64,000 nt of DNA from UBA11612 sp963662375 (GTDB lineage: Bacteria; Pseudomonadota; Alphaproteobacteria; Rhodospirillales; Rhodospirillaceae): the NCBI GenBank assembly GCA_963662375.2, contig CAXXRP010000015.1, forward strand, positions 434,001 to 498,000, given 5' to 3'. The notes beneath the pieces are model-generated. The model was given only the letters and a program-made list of their open reading frames with translations, was not told the origin of the DNA and did no database searches. Shown here in pieces: positions 7,882 through 17,527 of the stretch. Made by a program: the position numbers and the translations under genes. Numbering within the stretch: position 1 is the first letter of the stretch; every line of letters starts with the position of its first letter.

Positions 7882-9039
7882 GTGACCGTTCCCCTTAGTC
7901 AGCAGATTCGCGTCGGCGCATATGTGCTTGGTCAGAAATTGCGTGGTAACGAGCATTATCCGCTCGTGCTGATGCTCGAACCCTTGTTTCGCTGCAACCT
8001 AGCTTGCTCGGGCTGCGGCAAGATCGATTACCCCGACAGCATTTTGAACAAGAGACTGACACCCGAACAGTGTTTCGAGGCGGTCGACCAATGTGGTGCG
8101 CCGGTAGTGTCCATACCGGGCGGCGAGCCTCTCCTGCACAAGGAGATCAAGGAGATCGTCGAAGGCATCGTCGCGCGCAAAAAATTCGTTTACCTGTGCA
8201 CCAACGCGTTGTTGCTTAAGAAAAAGCTCGATCTGTTCACACCCACTCCCTACCTGACCCTGTCCGTGCACCTGGACGGGCTTAAGGATGAACATGATCA
8301 CTCTGTTTCTCAGGAGGGGGTATTCGGCCGTGCGGTGGATGCCATTAAGGAGGCGGTCGACCGCGGTTTCCGCGTTACCGTCAACTGCACCCTTTTCGCC
8401 AATGCCGTACCCGACCGGGTCGCCGCGTTTTTCGACTATGTGAGCACTCTGGGGGTCGAGGGCATCACTGTCTCGCCCGGGTACGCCTACGAGCGCGCGC
8501 CGGTGCAGGATCATTTTCTGAGTCGCCGCCAGACCAAGGATTTGTTCCGCGACATCTTCCGGATGGGGAAAACGCGCGCCAACAAATGGCGTTTCAACCA
8601 GTCCAGTTTGTTCCTCGATTTTCTGTCGGGCAACCAGAGCTATAAGTGCATGCCCTGGGGCAATCCCACCCGCAATGTATTCGGCTGGCAGAAGCCCTGC
8701 TATCTGGTTGGCGAAGGTTTTGTCGGCAGCTTCCGCGAACTCATGGAGACCACCGATTGGGAGTCATACGGCACCGGCAACTACGAAAAGTGCGCCAACT
8801 GCATGGCCCACTGCGGTTATGAGCCGACCTCGGTCGTGGACACCGTCAACCACCCGCTGAAGGCCTTGAAGGTTTTCCTGCGCGGTGTCGATACGGAAGG
8901 CCCTATGGCGCCAGAAATTCCCTTGGAGGGCCAGCGCCCGGCGGAATACGTGTTTGAGAAGCAGGTGCAGTCCTTTGTGAAGGACAGCCCTGATTCACCG
9001 GTCGGCGAAGAACAGCCGCGGCACGCCAAGGCCAGCTAA
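7882..9039 (+). CDS. hpnH: Adenosyl-hopene transferase, radical SAM protein HpnH
   Basis: 385 residues with a GTG start. The radical SAM signature CxxxCxxC is at Cys38, Cys42 and Cys45 (FRCNLACSGCGKIDY), followed by SIPGGEPLLH. A C-terminal cysteine set (CANCMAHCGYEPTS) matches the SPASM-like tail of HpnH. HpnH adds a 5'-deoxyadenosyl group to diploptene, giving adenosylhopane, the first step of C35 bacteriohopanepolyols. It lies downstream of ispH on the same strand, and its last 45 bp overlap the 3' end of hpnG, which comes from the opposite strand. Confidence 0.93.
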   Translation: MTVPLSQQIRVGAYVLGQKLRGNEHYPLVLMLEPLFRCNLACSGCGKIDYPDSILNKRLTPEQCFEAVDQCGAPVVSIPGGEPLLHKEIKEIVEGIVARKKFVYLCTNALLLKKKLDLFTPTPYLTLSVHLDGLKDEHDHSVSQEGVFGRAVDAIKEAVDRGFRVTVNCTLFANAVPDRVAAFFDYVSTLGVEGITVSPGYAYERAPVQDHFLSRRQTKDLFRDIFRMGKTRANKWRFNQSSLFLDFLSGNQSYKCMPWGNPTRNVFGWQKPCYLVGEGFVGSFRELMETTDWESYGTGNYEKCANCMAHCGYEPTSVVDTVNHPLKALKVFLRGVDTEGPMAPEIPLEGQRPAEYVFEKQVQSFVKDSPDSPVGEEQPRHAKAS

Positions 9040-9693
9040 TTTTTCCAGTACTTCGCGCGCCTGCGCGGTGCGCCGCCCCAGGCGTACTAAGTCCGGAATC
9101 TGTGCTGGATGTACAAACACCATTAGAATCGTTGTTGCCATGCGTACGCGTCCGTTGTCGGCCATGGCGGTAGCGGCTACGGGCGGGATAGTTTCACCTG
9201 CTGTATCGCACACAACCCGTAGCGACGCGAACGGAAGGCCGCCTACTGCAGCGGCTTCAGCAATGCCGTCGCTCTCCATATCGGCGGCTGCGGCGTTGGT
9301 CGCTTGTAACAACGCCGCTTTATCCGCTGGCGTCGTGATCACATCTCGTGCGGCGGCGAGGGGCGCCCGTCTCACATCGAAGACGCTGCTGAGGCCTTCA
9401 TATAGGCGCACCGCCCATGTCCCGTCGCACGGAGGCGCGTTATCGCCGACCAAGCTTGAGGCAACAATGACCGCGCCGGTTCTCATGCTCGGATCCAACC
9501 CACAGGCGATCCCGAAGCTCAACAGCATATCCACGCCTTGTTCCACCAGCCGCGTAGCTGCCTCGCGCGCCCGCTCCGGCCCCGGCCCCGAACACGTGAT
9601 CAGAACCGTGGGCCCCGGTTCTAATTTTCGAATCGCACGGTCCAAGACCTCAGCCTCAAAGGCGAGACCACAAACAATCCCGAGTTTTGACAT
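8995..9693 (-). CDS. hpnG: Hopanoid-associated nucleosidase/phosphorylase HpnG
   Basis: 232 residues of the purine nucleosidase/phosphorylase fold. Recognisable parts are GIVCGLAFEAEVL at the N-terminus, LLSFGIACGLDP, and the catalytic-type motif AADMESDGIAEAA with its Glu and Asp. HpnG releases adenine from adenosylhopane to give (phospho)ribosylhopane. It follows shc on the minus strand after 72 bp and is probably the last gene of the hpnC-B-D-E-F-G transcript. Its 3' end overlaps hpnH tail to tail by 45 bp. Confidence 0.88.
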   Translation of the reverse strand: MSKLGIVCGLAFEAEVLDRAIRKLEPGPTVLITCSGPGPERAREAATRLVEQGVDMLLSFGIACGLDPSMRTGAVIVASSLVGDNAPPCDGTWAVRLYEGLSSVFDVRRAPLAAARDVITTPADKAALLQATNAAAADMESDGIAEAAAVGGLPFASLRVVCDTAGETIPPVAATAMADNGRVRMATTILMVFVHPAQIPDLVRLGRRTAQAREVLEKLAGLGVPRLFFADR

Positions 9694-9765
9694 GATCTAG
9701 TTTAGGCGCGGAGGTAGGGGGGGTGTCGAGGACAGAGTAAGAGTATCGAAAAAGGATGCCGCGCC

Positions 9766-11718
9766 TCACATCCCGTAGCGCACAGCCTTTGTGTTTCTGG
9801 TCTTGAGGTTTCGGTAACGTGCTAGCGCCCACAACGGGAAAATGGCGGCATAGCCGTGATAGCGCAGATGGAACACGCGCGGAAAACCAACGGCCGTGAA
9901 CCAAGGCTCCTGCCAGCGGCCATCCTTCTCGCGCGGCGCGGCAGCAAGGTAGTCGACGCCGCGTTTAACCGCCGCATGGTTCACCTCCCCCGCGGCCATA
10001 AGACCAAGCACCGCCCACGCGGTTTGGGACGGTATGCTAGATTTGCGCTCGTAACGGCGCTCTTTCCAATATGTGGCGCCGTCCTCGCCCCATCCGCCAT
10101 CGGTGTTCTGATGTTCAACAAGCCAGTCCACGGCCCGGCGAACATATGGCTGCGACATGTCCTCGCCCGCTGCGTTTAGCGCAGTAAGCACAGACCACGT
10201 GCCGTAAATATAGTTGGCGCCCCAACGGCCGAACCAGCTTCCGTCCGTTTCCTGCTCTACCTCCAAATAGTGGATGCCGCGCGAAACAGAGGGGTGGCTT
10301 CGGTCGCGGCCCAACTGCGCTAGGAAACTGATACAGCGGGCCGATACGTCGGCCGTCGGCGGGTCTAGAAGTGCGCTGTGATCGGCTAACGGGAGGTAAT
10401 TGAGGTAAAAGTTGCTGTTATCCACGTCGAACGCGCCCCACCCGCCGTTCGCGCTTTGCATGCCGATGATCCATTCTTCGGCTCGCGCAATGGCTTCGGA
10501 GTATTTGGCGCTATTGGCGCGGTGCAGTGTCATCCCCACCACTGCCGTGTCGTCCACGTCCGGATAATAGTCGTTGTTGTATTGAAAAGCCCAGCCGCCG
10601 GGCCGAAGGCCTGGTCGCTGCTCGATCCAATCGCCTTTTACGTCGAGGATTTGGCGGTCTATCAGCCAGTCACAGCTGCTTTTCACGCTGCTCCCGCTAA
10701 TCGATTCACCTACTTCCATCAATGCCTGCACGGCGAGACTCGTATCCCACACTGGCGAGACGCAGGGCTGACAAAATTTCTTGCCCTCGCCGGGGGTAAG
10801 CAGATTTTTGATAGACCGCTTTGCGGTCGCGAGGTGGGGATGGTCTTTGGGGAAACCCAGCGCTTCCATGGCCATCACCGAATTAGCCATGGCTGGAAAG
10901 ATGGCACCAAGGCCGTCCTCACCGTTCAAGCGTTCCGTGAAAAATGCTAGCGCCCGGTCAATCGCCCGCTCACGTAGTTTTTTTGGTGCATGGGGCTCGA
11001 TCACCCGCAAAATCTTGTCGATCCCCAAAAAAATGTTGCCGCCCCAGTGGCCAGTGGGATTGTTCAGATAACTTTTAATCTCGTCCGGCGGGGTGCAGAA
11101 TAACTCTTGCACGCGGACACTGCGTGGATTCTTTGCTCGGGGCTTCAACGCGGCGAGGATGAGAAGTGGCGCGATGACCGTGCGTGACCAATAGGCGACT
11201 CTGTAAAGGGTAACGGGGAACCATGTCGGTGCCAGGGCCAATTCCACCGGCATGACGGGGACGGCGCGCCAGGGCGTCTCGCCAAACAGTGCTAACGAGT
11301 AGCGTGTGAAGACGTTGCTTTTCTCCGCGCCGCCGTGCGCGAGGATGGCTTCACGCGCCCGGCACATATGCGCGGCGTCGATATGGTCGCCCACCAGCTT
11401 CAGGGCGAAGTATGCTTTCACCGTTGCGCTCATATCGAAGTCGCCGTTGTGGAACAGTGGCCAGCCGCCATGGCTTTCTTGAATGCTACGGATATAGTCG
11501 GCCAGTTCAGCCTCCACACTGTCCTCGATCTCATCGAGATAGTGGTTAAGCATGATGTATTCGGCCGGAATTGTGACGTCGGCTTCCAGGTCGAAAACCC
11601 AATAGCCTTCGGCATGCCGACGAACCTTCAGGGCTCCTGAAGCTTCTGCGATGATCTGGCCAAGCAAGGAGTTCTCGTCATCGCGTACGTCCGCCGCAAC
11701 TGTCATATCAATATTCAT
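9766..11718 (-). CDS. shc: Squalene-hopene cyclase (HpnF)
   Basis: 650 residues, normal for the family. A longer frame is open to 11865, but ATG 11718 lies 2 nt after the hpnE stop and gives the usual N-terminus. The catalytic DxDD motif is DVDD at residues 387-390, and several QW repeats are visible (GSWFGRWGANYIYGTW, DGGWGEDGATY). The enzyme cyclises squalene to hopene at the inner membrane. It sits between hpnE and hpnG in the minus-strand hopanoid operon. All diagnostic parts look intact, so hopene synthesis should be possible. Confidence 0.95.
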   Translation of the reverse strand: MNIDMTVAADVRDDENSLLGQIIAEASGALKVRRHAEGYWVFDLEADVTIPAEYIMLNHYLDEIEDSVEAELADYIRSIQESHGGWPLFHNGDFDMSATVKAYFALKLVGDHIDAAHMCRAREAILAHGGAEKSNVFTRYSLALFGETPWRAVPVMPVELALAPTWFPVTLYRVAYWSRTVIAPLLILAALKPRAKNPRSVRVQELFCTPPDEIKSYLNNPTGHWGGNIFLGIDKILRVIEPHAPKKLRERAIDRALAFFTERLNGEDGLGAIFPAMANSVMAMEALGFPKDHPHLATAKRSIKNLLTPGEGKKFCQPCVSPVWDTSLAVQALMEVGESISGSSVKSSCDWLIDRQILDVKGDWIEQRPGLRPGGWAFQYNNDYYPDVDDTAVVGMTLHRANSAKYSEAIARAEEWIIGMQSANGGWGAFDVDNSNFYLNYLPLADHSALLDPPTADVSARCISFLAQLGRDRSHPSVSRGIHYLEVEQETDGSWFGRWGANYIYGTWSVLTALNAAGEDMSQPYVRRAVDWLVEHQNTDGGWGEDGATYWKERRYERKSSIPSQTAWAVLGLMAAGEVNHAAVKRGVDYLAAAPREKDGRWQEPWFTAVGFPRVFHLRYHGYAAIFPLWALARYRNLKTRNTKAVRYGM

Positions 11719-11720
11719 GG

Positions 11721-13046
11721 TTAGGCGGCTTCTGTTTGGTTGCGCACGGAATGAGTGGGGGGTAACGGGGCGGTCACGCCATCGCGCCCTGCGACCTCGG
11801 CTGCGGCCCGAAATCCGGACCTTACGGCCCCCTCTATGGTCGCGGGCACACCTGTAGCGGTCCAATCACCAGCAAGCAAGAGATTCGGATATTTTGTGGT
11901 TGTTTTTGGCCGCAACGCTACCGAGTTGGGCGTCTGGGCAAAGGTGGCTCGGCGCTCCTTCACCACGCGGGACGGCGGTTCTGCACCCTCAAGCTCCAGT
12001 GCTATCGCCACATCGCGCCAGCAGGTGCGGGAGATATCCTCGGCGGACTTATCGACCGTATTGGCGGCGGCGCTGATTGTGATTGACGCGAGATCGCCCC
12101 GCACGAAGACCCACTGTGTTAGCCTGCCGATGACCCCGATGATTCGGATGCTGTCGTGACCGGCCGGTGTGCTCGCCAGCCGATAATGTACGTTGACGAT
12201 GGGCTCTCCCGGCGGCGGGGCCTTCAAATCGGGAATCAGGGTCTCAGCGATCCACGGCGGCACAGCCAATATCACCATATCGGCCGGCGCAATGCTGATG
12301 TTGCCCCCGTCCATTTCCGCGGCGCAAACTTTATCGCTGCTGTAGGTCAGCGCTTTGACGCGTGATCCGAACCGAATGTCGGCACCGGCGGCGGTTAGGA
12401 GGTCTATGGCCGGATCTACAAGCGTATCGGCCAGACTGCGTCGGGCTACCAGCGGACAGCAGGCCTGCGATCCGCGCAGGAACGTTTCCATTAGCACAGG
12501 GCGCATGAGCTGCGCAGCCGCCCATTGCGGTTCGGTATTGAGGGCCGCCACGGTTAGCGGTTCCCAGAAATTCCGAAAGAGAGGGCCTTTGGTACCGACG
12601 CAGTCCGTGACAGTGTCACCTGGACTAGCGCTCAGAATACGAAGGGCGGAAAGATAGTCCCAAGGGGTAGTACGAGGCACGCGACGGCGGGAGTCTAAGA
12701 TCCACCACGGTACCATCCCGGCGCCCGGCCTGAGGTTCCAACGTTCATTTGTCACCGCGTCGACAAATGGGAAGTCTGCACGAGCCGGGCCGGTGAGACG
12801 GTCAGTAGCACCTATTTCATCGAGATACGCCATCACCGCGTGATTGCCGCTCATCATCAGATGGTTGCCATTGTCGATGACACAACCCAGTTGAGCGTCA
12901 TGGTAGGACCGGCAGCGTCCGCCGGCCCGTGGCGCCGCTTCATATATACTTACCGCATAGCCAAGCCGGGATAGGCGCACAGCTGCAGCTAGACCTGCGA
13001 CTCCGGCGCCGACGACGTGCACACGAGATTTTCCGAATGCGGCCAC
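11721..13046 (-). CDS. hpnE: Hydroxysqualene dehydroxylase HpnE (FAD-dependent)
   Basis: About 441 residues from GTG 13046, which lies 5 nt after the hpnD stop. The frame is open to an ATG at 13142, but that would put a non-conserved leader before the dinucleotide-binding motif VHVVGAGVAGLAAAVRLSRL, which normally starts within 10 residues of the N-terminus. The FAD fingerprint continues with EAAPRAGGRCRSY, and the C-terminal LLLAGDWTATGVPATIEGAV matches the amine-oxidase/phytoene-desaturase family. HpnE reduces hydroxysqualene to squalene, the third step after HpnD and HpnC. It is placed between hpnD and shc. No strong ribosome site is visible before the GTG, consistent with translational coupling. 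Confidence 0.88.
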   Translation of the reverse strand: MAAFGKSRVHVVGAGVAGLAAAVRLSRLGYAVSIYEAAPRAGGRCRSYHDAQLGCVIDNGNHLMMSGNHAVMAYLDEIGATDRLTGPARADFPFVDAVTNERWNLRPGAGMVPWWILDSRRRVPRTTPWDYLSALRILSASPGDTVTDCVGTKGPLFRNFWEPLTVAALNTEPQWAAAQLMRPVLMETFLRGSQACCPLVARRSLADTLVDPAIDLLTAAGADIRFGSRVKALTYSSDKVCAAEMDGGNISIAPADMVILAVPPWIAETLIPDLKAPPPGEPIVNVHYRLASTPAGHDSIRIIGVIGRLTQWVFVRGDLASITISAAANTVDKSAEDISRTCWRDVAIALELEGAEPPSRVVKERRATFAQTPNSVALRPKTTTKYPNLLLAGDWTATGVPATIEGAVRSGFRAAAEVAGRDGVTAPLPPTHSVRNQTEAA

Positions 13047-13051
13047 GGCAG

Positions 13052-13912
13052 CTAAAACAACCCGTACTGAACGGCGATCCAGAACTTCTCTAGTTTCGCC
13101 TTGGCGCGGCCCAAGCTCGTTCGCGGCGGCAGTGGATGCCATCCGTTTGCCCGGACCCTCTTAAGGTGCTTGCGGTAAACCATCATCATGACAACGGCTG
13201 GGCGCATGGTATTTTTTGAACATTCCGCCAAGGCCGCCTGTGCTTTGGTAAAAGCGTCCTCTGCCATCTGACCCACAGCTTCCATAACCACAGGCAGTCG
13301 GACATCGGCAATGACGGCATCTGGCGAAGGGGCGGTGATCCCCGCGCGTTCCAGAAGTTCAGATGGAAGGTAAAGTCGCCCGATGGCGGCATCTTCCTCC
13401 ACATCCCGCAATATATTAGTCAGTTGAAGAGCCCGTCCCAGATGGTTGGCCACGCACTCGCCAGCAGGCGTGGGTTCTCCGAAAGCGCGCACACACAGCC
13501 GGCCCACGGCCGAGGCCACGCGATCACAATAGCGGTCAAGGGTTTCAAGGGGGGGCGCCACGATGGGTCCTACTGCATCCATTTCCATGCCGCCAATGAC
13601 GGCGCGGAAATCGTCCTTATTCAGATCATACGCTACGATTGCCGGACCTAAGGCGCGTGTGATTGAATCGTCTGAATGTCCGTCGAACACATCGTCGATT
13701 TTTTTATGCCAATCACGAAGGGCCGTGACTTTCCGGTCTTGTGGTAAATCTCCGTCGGCAATGTCGTCCACTTCGCGGCAAAAAGCATAGATGGCGAAAA
13801 GGGCCTCGCGGCGCTTCCGCGGTAGAAGACGCATGGCCCAATAAAACGAAGATCCTGAGGTTTGGACCTTCGCCCTGATATCGTCCAGATCGGATTGGAT
13901 CGGTCGCGGCAT
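13052..13912 (-). CDS. hpnD: Presqualene diphosphate synthase HpnD
   Basis: 286 residues from ATG 13912 (MPRPIQSDLDD), giving the family length; the open frame reaches 14014 but the extra residues are not conserved-looking. The first Asp-rich motif is DDIAD at residues 49-53 (FCREVDDIAD), the second is in ILRDVEEDA. HpnD condenses two farnesyl diphosphates to presqualene diphosphate. It precedes hpnE in the minus-strand operon and follows hpnB after about 60 bp. It ends in TAG. Confidence 0.9.
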   Translation of the reverse strand: MPRPIQSDLDDIRAKVQTSGSSFYWAMRLLPRKRREALFAIYAFCREVDDIADGDLPQDRKVTALRDWHKKIDDVFDGHSDDSITRALGPAIVAYDLNKDDFRAVIGGMEMDAVGPIVAPPLETLDRYCDRVASAVGRLCVRAFGEPTPAGECVANHLGRALQLTNILRDVEEDAAIGRLYLPSELLERAGITAPSPDAVIADVRLPVVMEAVGQMAEDAFTKAQAALAECSKNTMRPAVVMMMVYRKHLKRVRANGWHPLPPRTSLGRAKAKLEKFWIAVQYGLF

Positions 13913-13970
13913 CTCCACCGGCCGAAGCCCTCCCTTGGCGGCGGAGAACATCCCCACAATGAATTGTTTC

Positions 13971-15202
13971 CTAAGGGAATTCTGACAGATTCCCCCGCTC
14001 GACTGAAGGCCCATAATGCCGCCCTTTCCACTGACCCCCTCTGCGCCGCATATGGGCCACAGCGGAATCCACGGTCATGGCCGAGTAAACTGCGGCGGTG
14101 AGTGGTAATATAAAGCTGTTCCAATGGCTTAGACCATAATCTTTAAGTGTTGGGCCACAGGAGACTATCATGAAAAGCCAGCTTGTGAGCCCTGCAAGGG
14201 CCGCGAAACCATGACCGTGCCAAGGAAAACTCAGGAGAAGCACCGGCGGCGCAAGGAAAATCAGGGCGATACCGGCAACCGTGAGGCCAAGAAGCTGGGG
14301 CGAATACTTCAATTGTGTGTAGGCGGTGCGGCACACCATGGTCCACAACGGGCCCGGGATTCGGCGGTGCGGAGGCTTTTGCTGCCATCGGACAGGCCCA
14401 GCCAGAGCCGTCCGCCGCTGCGTTTGATGGCGCCGGCGATGGCGCAATCGTCGATCAACTCAGCTGAAACAGCCTCTAACTCACCGGCCTTTCGTAACGA
14501 ATCGCGGCGGAGCAGCACGCATCCCCCCGCGGCGGCGGCTATCTTTGAGCGTGGGTCGTTCACGGCGGGAAAGGGGTAGAGCGTCTGAAAAAAGTAGATA
14601 AAGGTCGGGATCAGGCGCCGTTCCCAAAAACTTTCGCAGTGCAGGCGCACCATGAGTGAGACCAGATCGAGGCGGTTCCGCACGGCTTTTGCGGTTAGCC
14701 TTGTCAGGGTTTCGGGCGGATGAACGACGTCGGCGTCGGTAAACCATACGTACGCCGGCGGGATTTGCAGCGTCTCTGCGTGGCGCAAACCCGCATTTAA
14801 GGCCGATAACTTGCCGGTCCAGCCGTCCAAAAGCGGCGGTGCGGCGATGACTTCTACACGGTGGCCCGCGTTTGTTGTACGGTTGGGCCCGCCCTTTTGC
14901 ACCGTGACGGTGCCGTTTTGCGTGCATGCGGTGCGTATAACGTCGCTTGTCCCGTCGGTGGAGGCGTCATCGACGATGATGATGGAAAATTCGCCCGGAT
15001 AATTCTGCTTCATAAGCGCATCGATACATGCACCGATCATCGGAGCCTCATCGCGCGCGGGCACAATGGCGACAATGGGCGGCCACGCCTTCGGCGCGAT
15101 CACTTCGCGCGGCAAGCGCTCGCCGCCGTGCCAGAACCGGTGATGAAGAAAAAAAAGATAAACCCAGGCGGCGAGAGTAAGCCCGGCAATGACGCCGATC
15201 AT
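13971..15202 (-). pseudogene. hpnB: hpnB, hopanoid-associated glycosyltransferase, frameshifted near its 3' end
   Basis: ATG 15202 overlaps the hpnC stop (ATGA). The first frame carries a GT2 glycosyltransferase domain: IVAIVPARDEAPMIGACIDA, IIIVDDASTDGTSDVI, YVWFTDADVVHPPETL, then ELIDDCAIAGAIK and LWLGLSDGSKSLR. Near 14355-14372 the coding switches to the next frame, which carries the conserved continuation GPLWTMVCRTAYTQLKYSPQ and three membrane helices to the stop at 13971. Without correction the first frame runs on to 14309 and loses the C-terminal membrane part. The joined product would be about 410 residues, slightly long for HpnB. The role of HpnB in hopanoid tailoring is not firmly established. 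Either a sequencing indel or a real inactivation is possible. Confidence 0.8.
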
Positions 15203-16071
15203 CGCGCCCGGAACCACAAACCAAACAGGCCGGTGACGGCGGCTATGGTGAGGCCCGGTGCTTTGATCGCAACGCGCCCGACCAACGGGTCGCGCCGCCG
15301 CAATTTTTTCGAAAGACGGCGGGCGATGGCAATAATCACCGCTGTCTCGGCGGCGAGGCCACGGTGCTGCATGGCCCCCGGGAGTTTGCGCGCCTCGACT
15401 AAAAGTTTTTCCGTGCCGTCCAGGCAGCGGTCGAGCACCTGGCGCAATCCGGGGGTCGTGGCAATTTGCGCCAGGTCCACCACATTCGCGCCCTCGGCGT
15501 GCATCCATTCGTCGGGCAGATAAACGCGGTTGAGGTTGGCGTAATCCGCGGCGCAGTCCTGCAGATGGTTGATGACCTGCAGGGCACTGCACAAGGCGTC
15601 GGACAACGGATACAGCGAAACACTTTCGCCGTGCAGGTCGAGCAGGAACCGGCCGATGGGCGCAGCCGAGCGGTCGCAGTAATCCATCAAGTCTCGCCAA
15701 TCGGTATAGCGATTCTTCACCGCATCTTGCTTGAAGGCCGAGATGAGATCGAGGCCGTGCTGCGGCGTAACGCCCATAACTTCCAGCGAGGTGCGTAGCG
15801 CATGGACTTTTGCGTAAGCGGGCTCATCGTTGGTGCCGCGCAATGCCGCGGCAAAACCGTCCAGGCGCGCCAGTTTAATACCCGAGCGCAAATCGGGGTT
15901 GTCGGCAATGTCGTCGATAGCACGGGCGAACGCATAGTAGGCGGCGACATGCGGACGCAGGTCCTTGGGCAACAGCCAGGAGCCGACAGGAAAATTCTCG
16001 TCCACCGCGCCTTTGCCCGACGGCGTCTCCACCTGTTTTCCGGCGGATGTCTCTGTTGCGGCTTCGCCCAC
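15199..16071 (-). CDS. hpnC: Hydroxysqualene synthase HpnC
   Basis: 290 residues, GTG start at 16071 with GGGAAG upstream. A squalene/phytoene-synthase fold: AAYYAFARAIDDIADNPDLR holds the first Asp-rich motif, and VINHLQDCAADYANLNRVYL the second region. HpnC converts presqualene diphosphate to hydroxysqualene. It is the first gene of the minus-strand cluster hpnC-B-D-E-F-G, with its stop overlapping the hpnB start. The promoter should lie in the 76 bp up to 16147, which it shares divergently with a dead YqaA-type gene. Confidence 0.9.
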   Translation of the reverse strand: MGEAATETSAGKQVETPSGKGAVDENFPVGSWLLPKDLRPHVAAYYAFARAIDDIADNPDLRSGIKLARLDGFAAALRGTNDEPAYAKVHALRTSLEVMGVTPQHGLDLISAFKQDAVKNRYTDWRDLMDYCDRSAAPIGRFLLDLHGESVSLYPLSDALCSALQVINHLQDCAADYANLNRVYLPDEWMHAEGANVVDLAQIATTPGLRQVLDRCLDGTEKLLVEARKLPGAMQHRGLAAETAVIIAIARRLSKKLRRRDPLVGRVAIKAPGLTIAAVTGLFGLWFRAR

Positions 16072-16147
16072 GGCGCTTCCCTAACGTCCCTTAATTAGAG
16101 TGACGGGGGTTCAATACGCTTTCGCTGAATGAGGGGCAAGAAAGGGG

Positions 16148-16455
16148 GTGATTCAATTACTCTTGTTGGGCACAGGCTCCGGCGGTGGGCCGCGCGCGGA
16201 GTCTGCCTGCCACGGGCGCGGGCGGCGCTGGTTCCCGGCTTCGGAGCAAGCCCTAGATAAAGCCGAGAAGTGGTTCAGGTGGCGCGAGGTTTGGCTGCTC
16301 CTGTTGACATGGATGTCGGTTGGCGGAGACGCTTTAACGGTCGTGGCCGGTCTGTTGCGGGTGCGATTCGATCTGTTCCTTGTGTGTTAGTCGCTATCGG
16401 CAAAGGCGCGCGGTATGCCGCGTTCATGGCCGGCATCGAGTTTCTGTTTTTGTGA
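16148..16455 (+). pseudogene. YqaA-family (DedA-like) membrane protein remnant
   Basis: The frame from GTG 16148 reads FPASEQALDKAEKWFRW then GDALTVVAGLLRVRFDLFLV, the conserved C-terminal half of YqaA/SNARE-associated membrane proteins. At 16385-16390 an extra TG (GTGTG where GTG would fit) shifts the frame and creates a stop. The other frame carries the expected ending LVAIGKGARYAAFMAGIEFL to a stop at 16453-16455. The N-terminal TM half is replaced by an unrelated Gly-rich stretch. A 2-bp repeat slippage plus 5' loss means the gene is dead. Confidence 0.7.
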
Positions 16456-16514
16456 TAGGACATTGATTGCGGCATCACAGGCCCGTACACGCGATCACGG
16501 CAAGGAGAAAATCT

Positions 16515-17495
16515 ATGCGTGCAGCATACTACCTGGAGAACGGGGCGGCGAAGGACGTGCTGCAAGTGGGCGAGGTGGATACGCCAAAGCCCGGCGCTGG
16601 AGAGGTGCTCGTCCGCATCCATGCCTCGGGCGTTAATCCGTCCGACGCCAAAAGCCGCCGAGGTGGGCCCGGCCGGGTGAAGGCTTTCATGCGAATTATT
16701 CCGCACAGCGATGGCGCCGGGATTGTCGAGCAGGGTGGGGACGGTGTGCTGGCGGCGCGCGTCGGCGAGCGCGTATGGATTTGGAATGGTCAATGGCGGC
16801 GGCCGTTCGGCACGGCGGCTGACTATATTGTCGTGCCCGCCCATCAGGCCATGCGGTTGCCGGACGGTGTGGATTTTGAGACTGGGGCGTGTTTTGGCAT
16901 TCCGGCGCTGACCGCGCACCGAGCTGTGACTGTCGGCGAATCGGTTGCGGGGCAGTGGGTATTGATCGCCGGCGGTGCCGGCGCGGTCGGGGCTTATGCT
17001 ATTCAATTCGCTAAGATGAAGGGCGCGCGGGTCATCACCACCATCAGTTCGGCGCAGAAAGCCGAATTGGCGCGCGCGGTGGGCGCCGATCATGTGATCA
17101 ACTATAAGACCGAAGACGTGAGCGAGGCGGTGCAGCGCATCACTGGCGGAGATCGCACCGATCGGATCATTGATGTGGATTTTGGACGCAACCAAGTCCT
17201 GATTCCGACATGCTTGAAACCCGGCGGGCTGGTGGTGGTGTACGGCTCGAACGACATGGCACCCGCGGTGCCTATGCTACCGCTGCTTGTTCACGGGCCG
17301 TGTCTGCAGTTCTTCATCGTCTATGAATTATCCGCTGAGGTGCGAGCACGGGGAATCGAGGACATTAACACGCTTATTGCGAGCGGAAATATGCGCCATA
17401 CCATCGCCGCGCGGTTTCCGTTAACGGATATTGTCAAGGCGCATGAACTGGTGGAAAGTGGCAGCGTGATCGGCAACGTGGTGGTTCACCCGTAA
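16515..17495 (+). CDS. NADPH:quinone oxidoreductase-like MDR protein
   Basis: 326 residues. ATG 16515 is preceded by AAGGAGAA at 16502-16509, so the longer frame from 16467 is unlikely. It belongs to the zinc-free medium-chain dehydrogenase/reductase class: an N-terminal GroES-like domain (ASGVNPSDAKSRRG), the nucleotide-binding loop AGGAGAVGAYAIQFAK near residues 157-172, and a C-terminal ending (AHELVESGSVIGNVVVHP) typical of quinone reductases. It probably reduces quinones or enals with NADPH in the cytosol. It converges on hpnO with a 32-bp gap, so no functional link is implied. Confidence 0.85.
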   Translation: MRAAYYLENGAAKDVLQVGEVDTPKPGAGEVLVRIHASGVNPSDAKSRRGGPGRVKAFMRIIPHSDGAGIVEQGGDGVLAARVGERVWIWNGQWRRPFGTAADYIVVPAHQAMRLPDGVDFETGACFGIPALTAHRAVTVGESVAGQWVLIAGGAGAVGAYAIQFAKMKGARVITTISSAQKAELARAVGADHVINYKTEDVSEAVQRITGGDRTDRIIDVDFGRNQVLIPTCLKPGGLVVVYGSNDMAPAVPMLPLLVHGPCLQFFIVYELSAEVRARGIEDINTLIASGNMRHTIAARFPLTDIVKAHELVESGSVIGNVVVHP

Positions 17496-17527
17496 CCAGC
17501 GCAGCGCCGGACGTTCTTAAAAAAATA

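Noticed and set aside
13047..13142. ATG 13142 as the hpnE start
   Set aside because: It would extend hpnE through the hpnD 3' end by 32 residues ahead of the FAD motif; GTG 13046 fits family length better.
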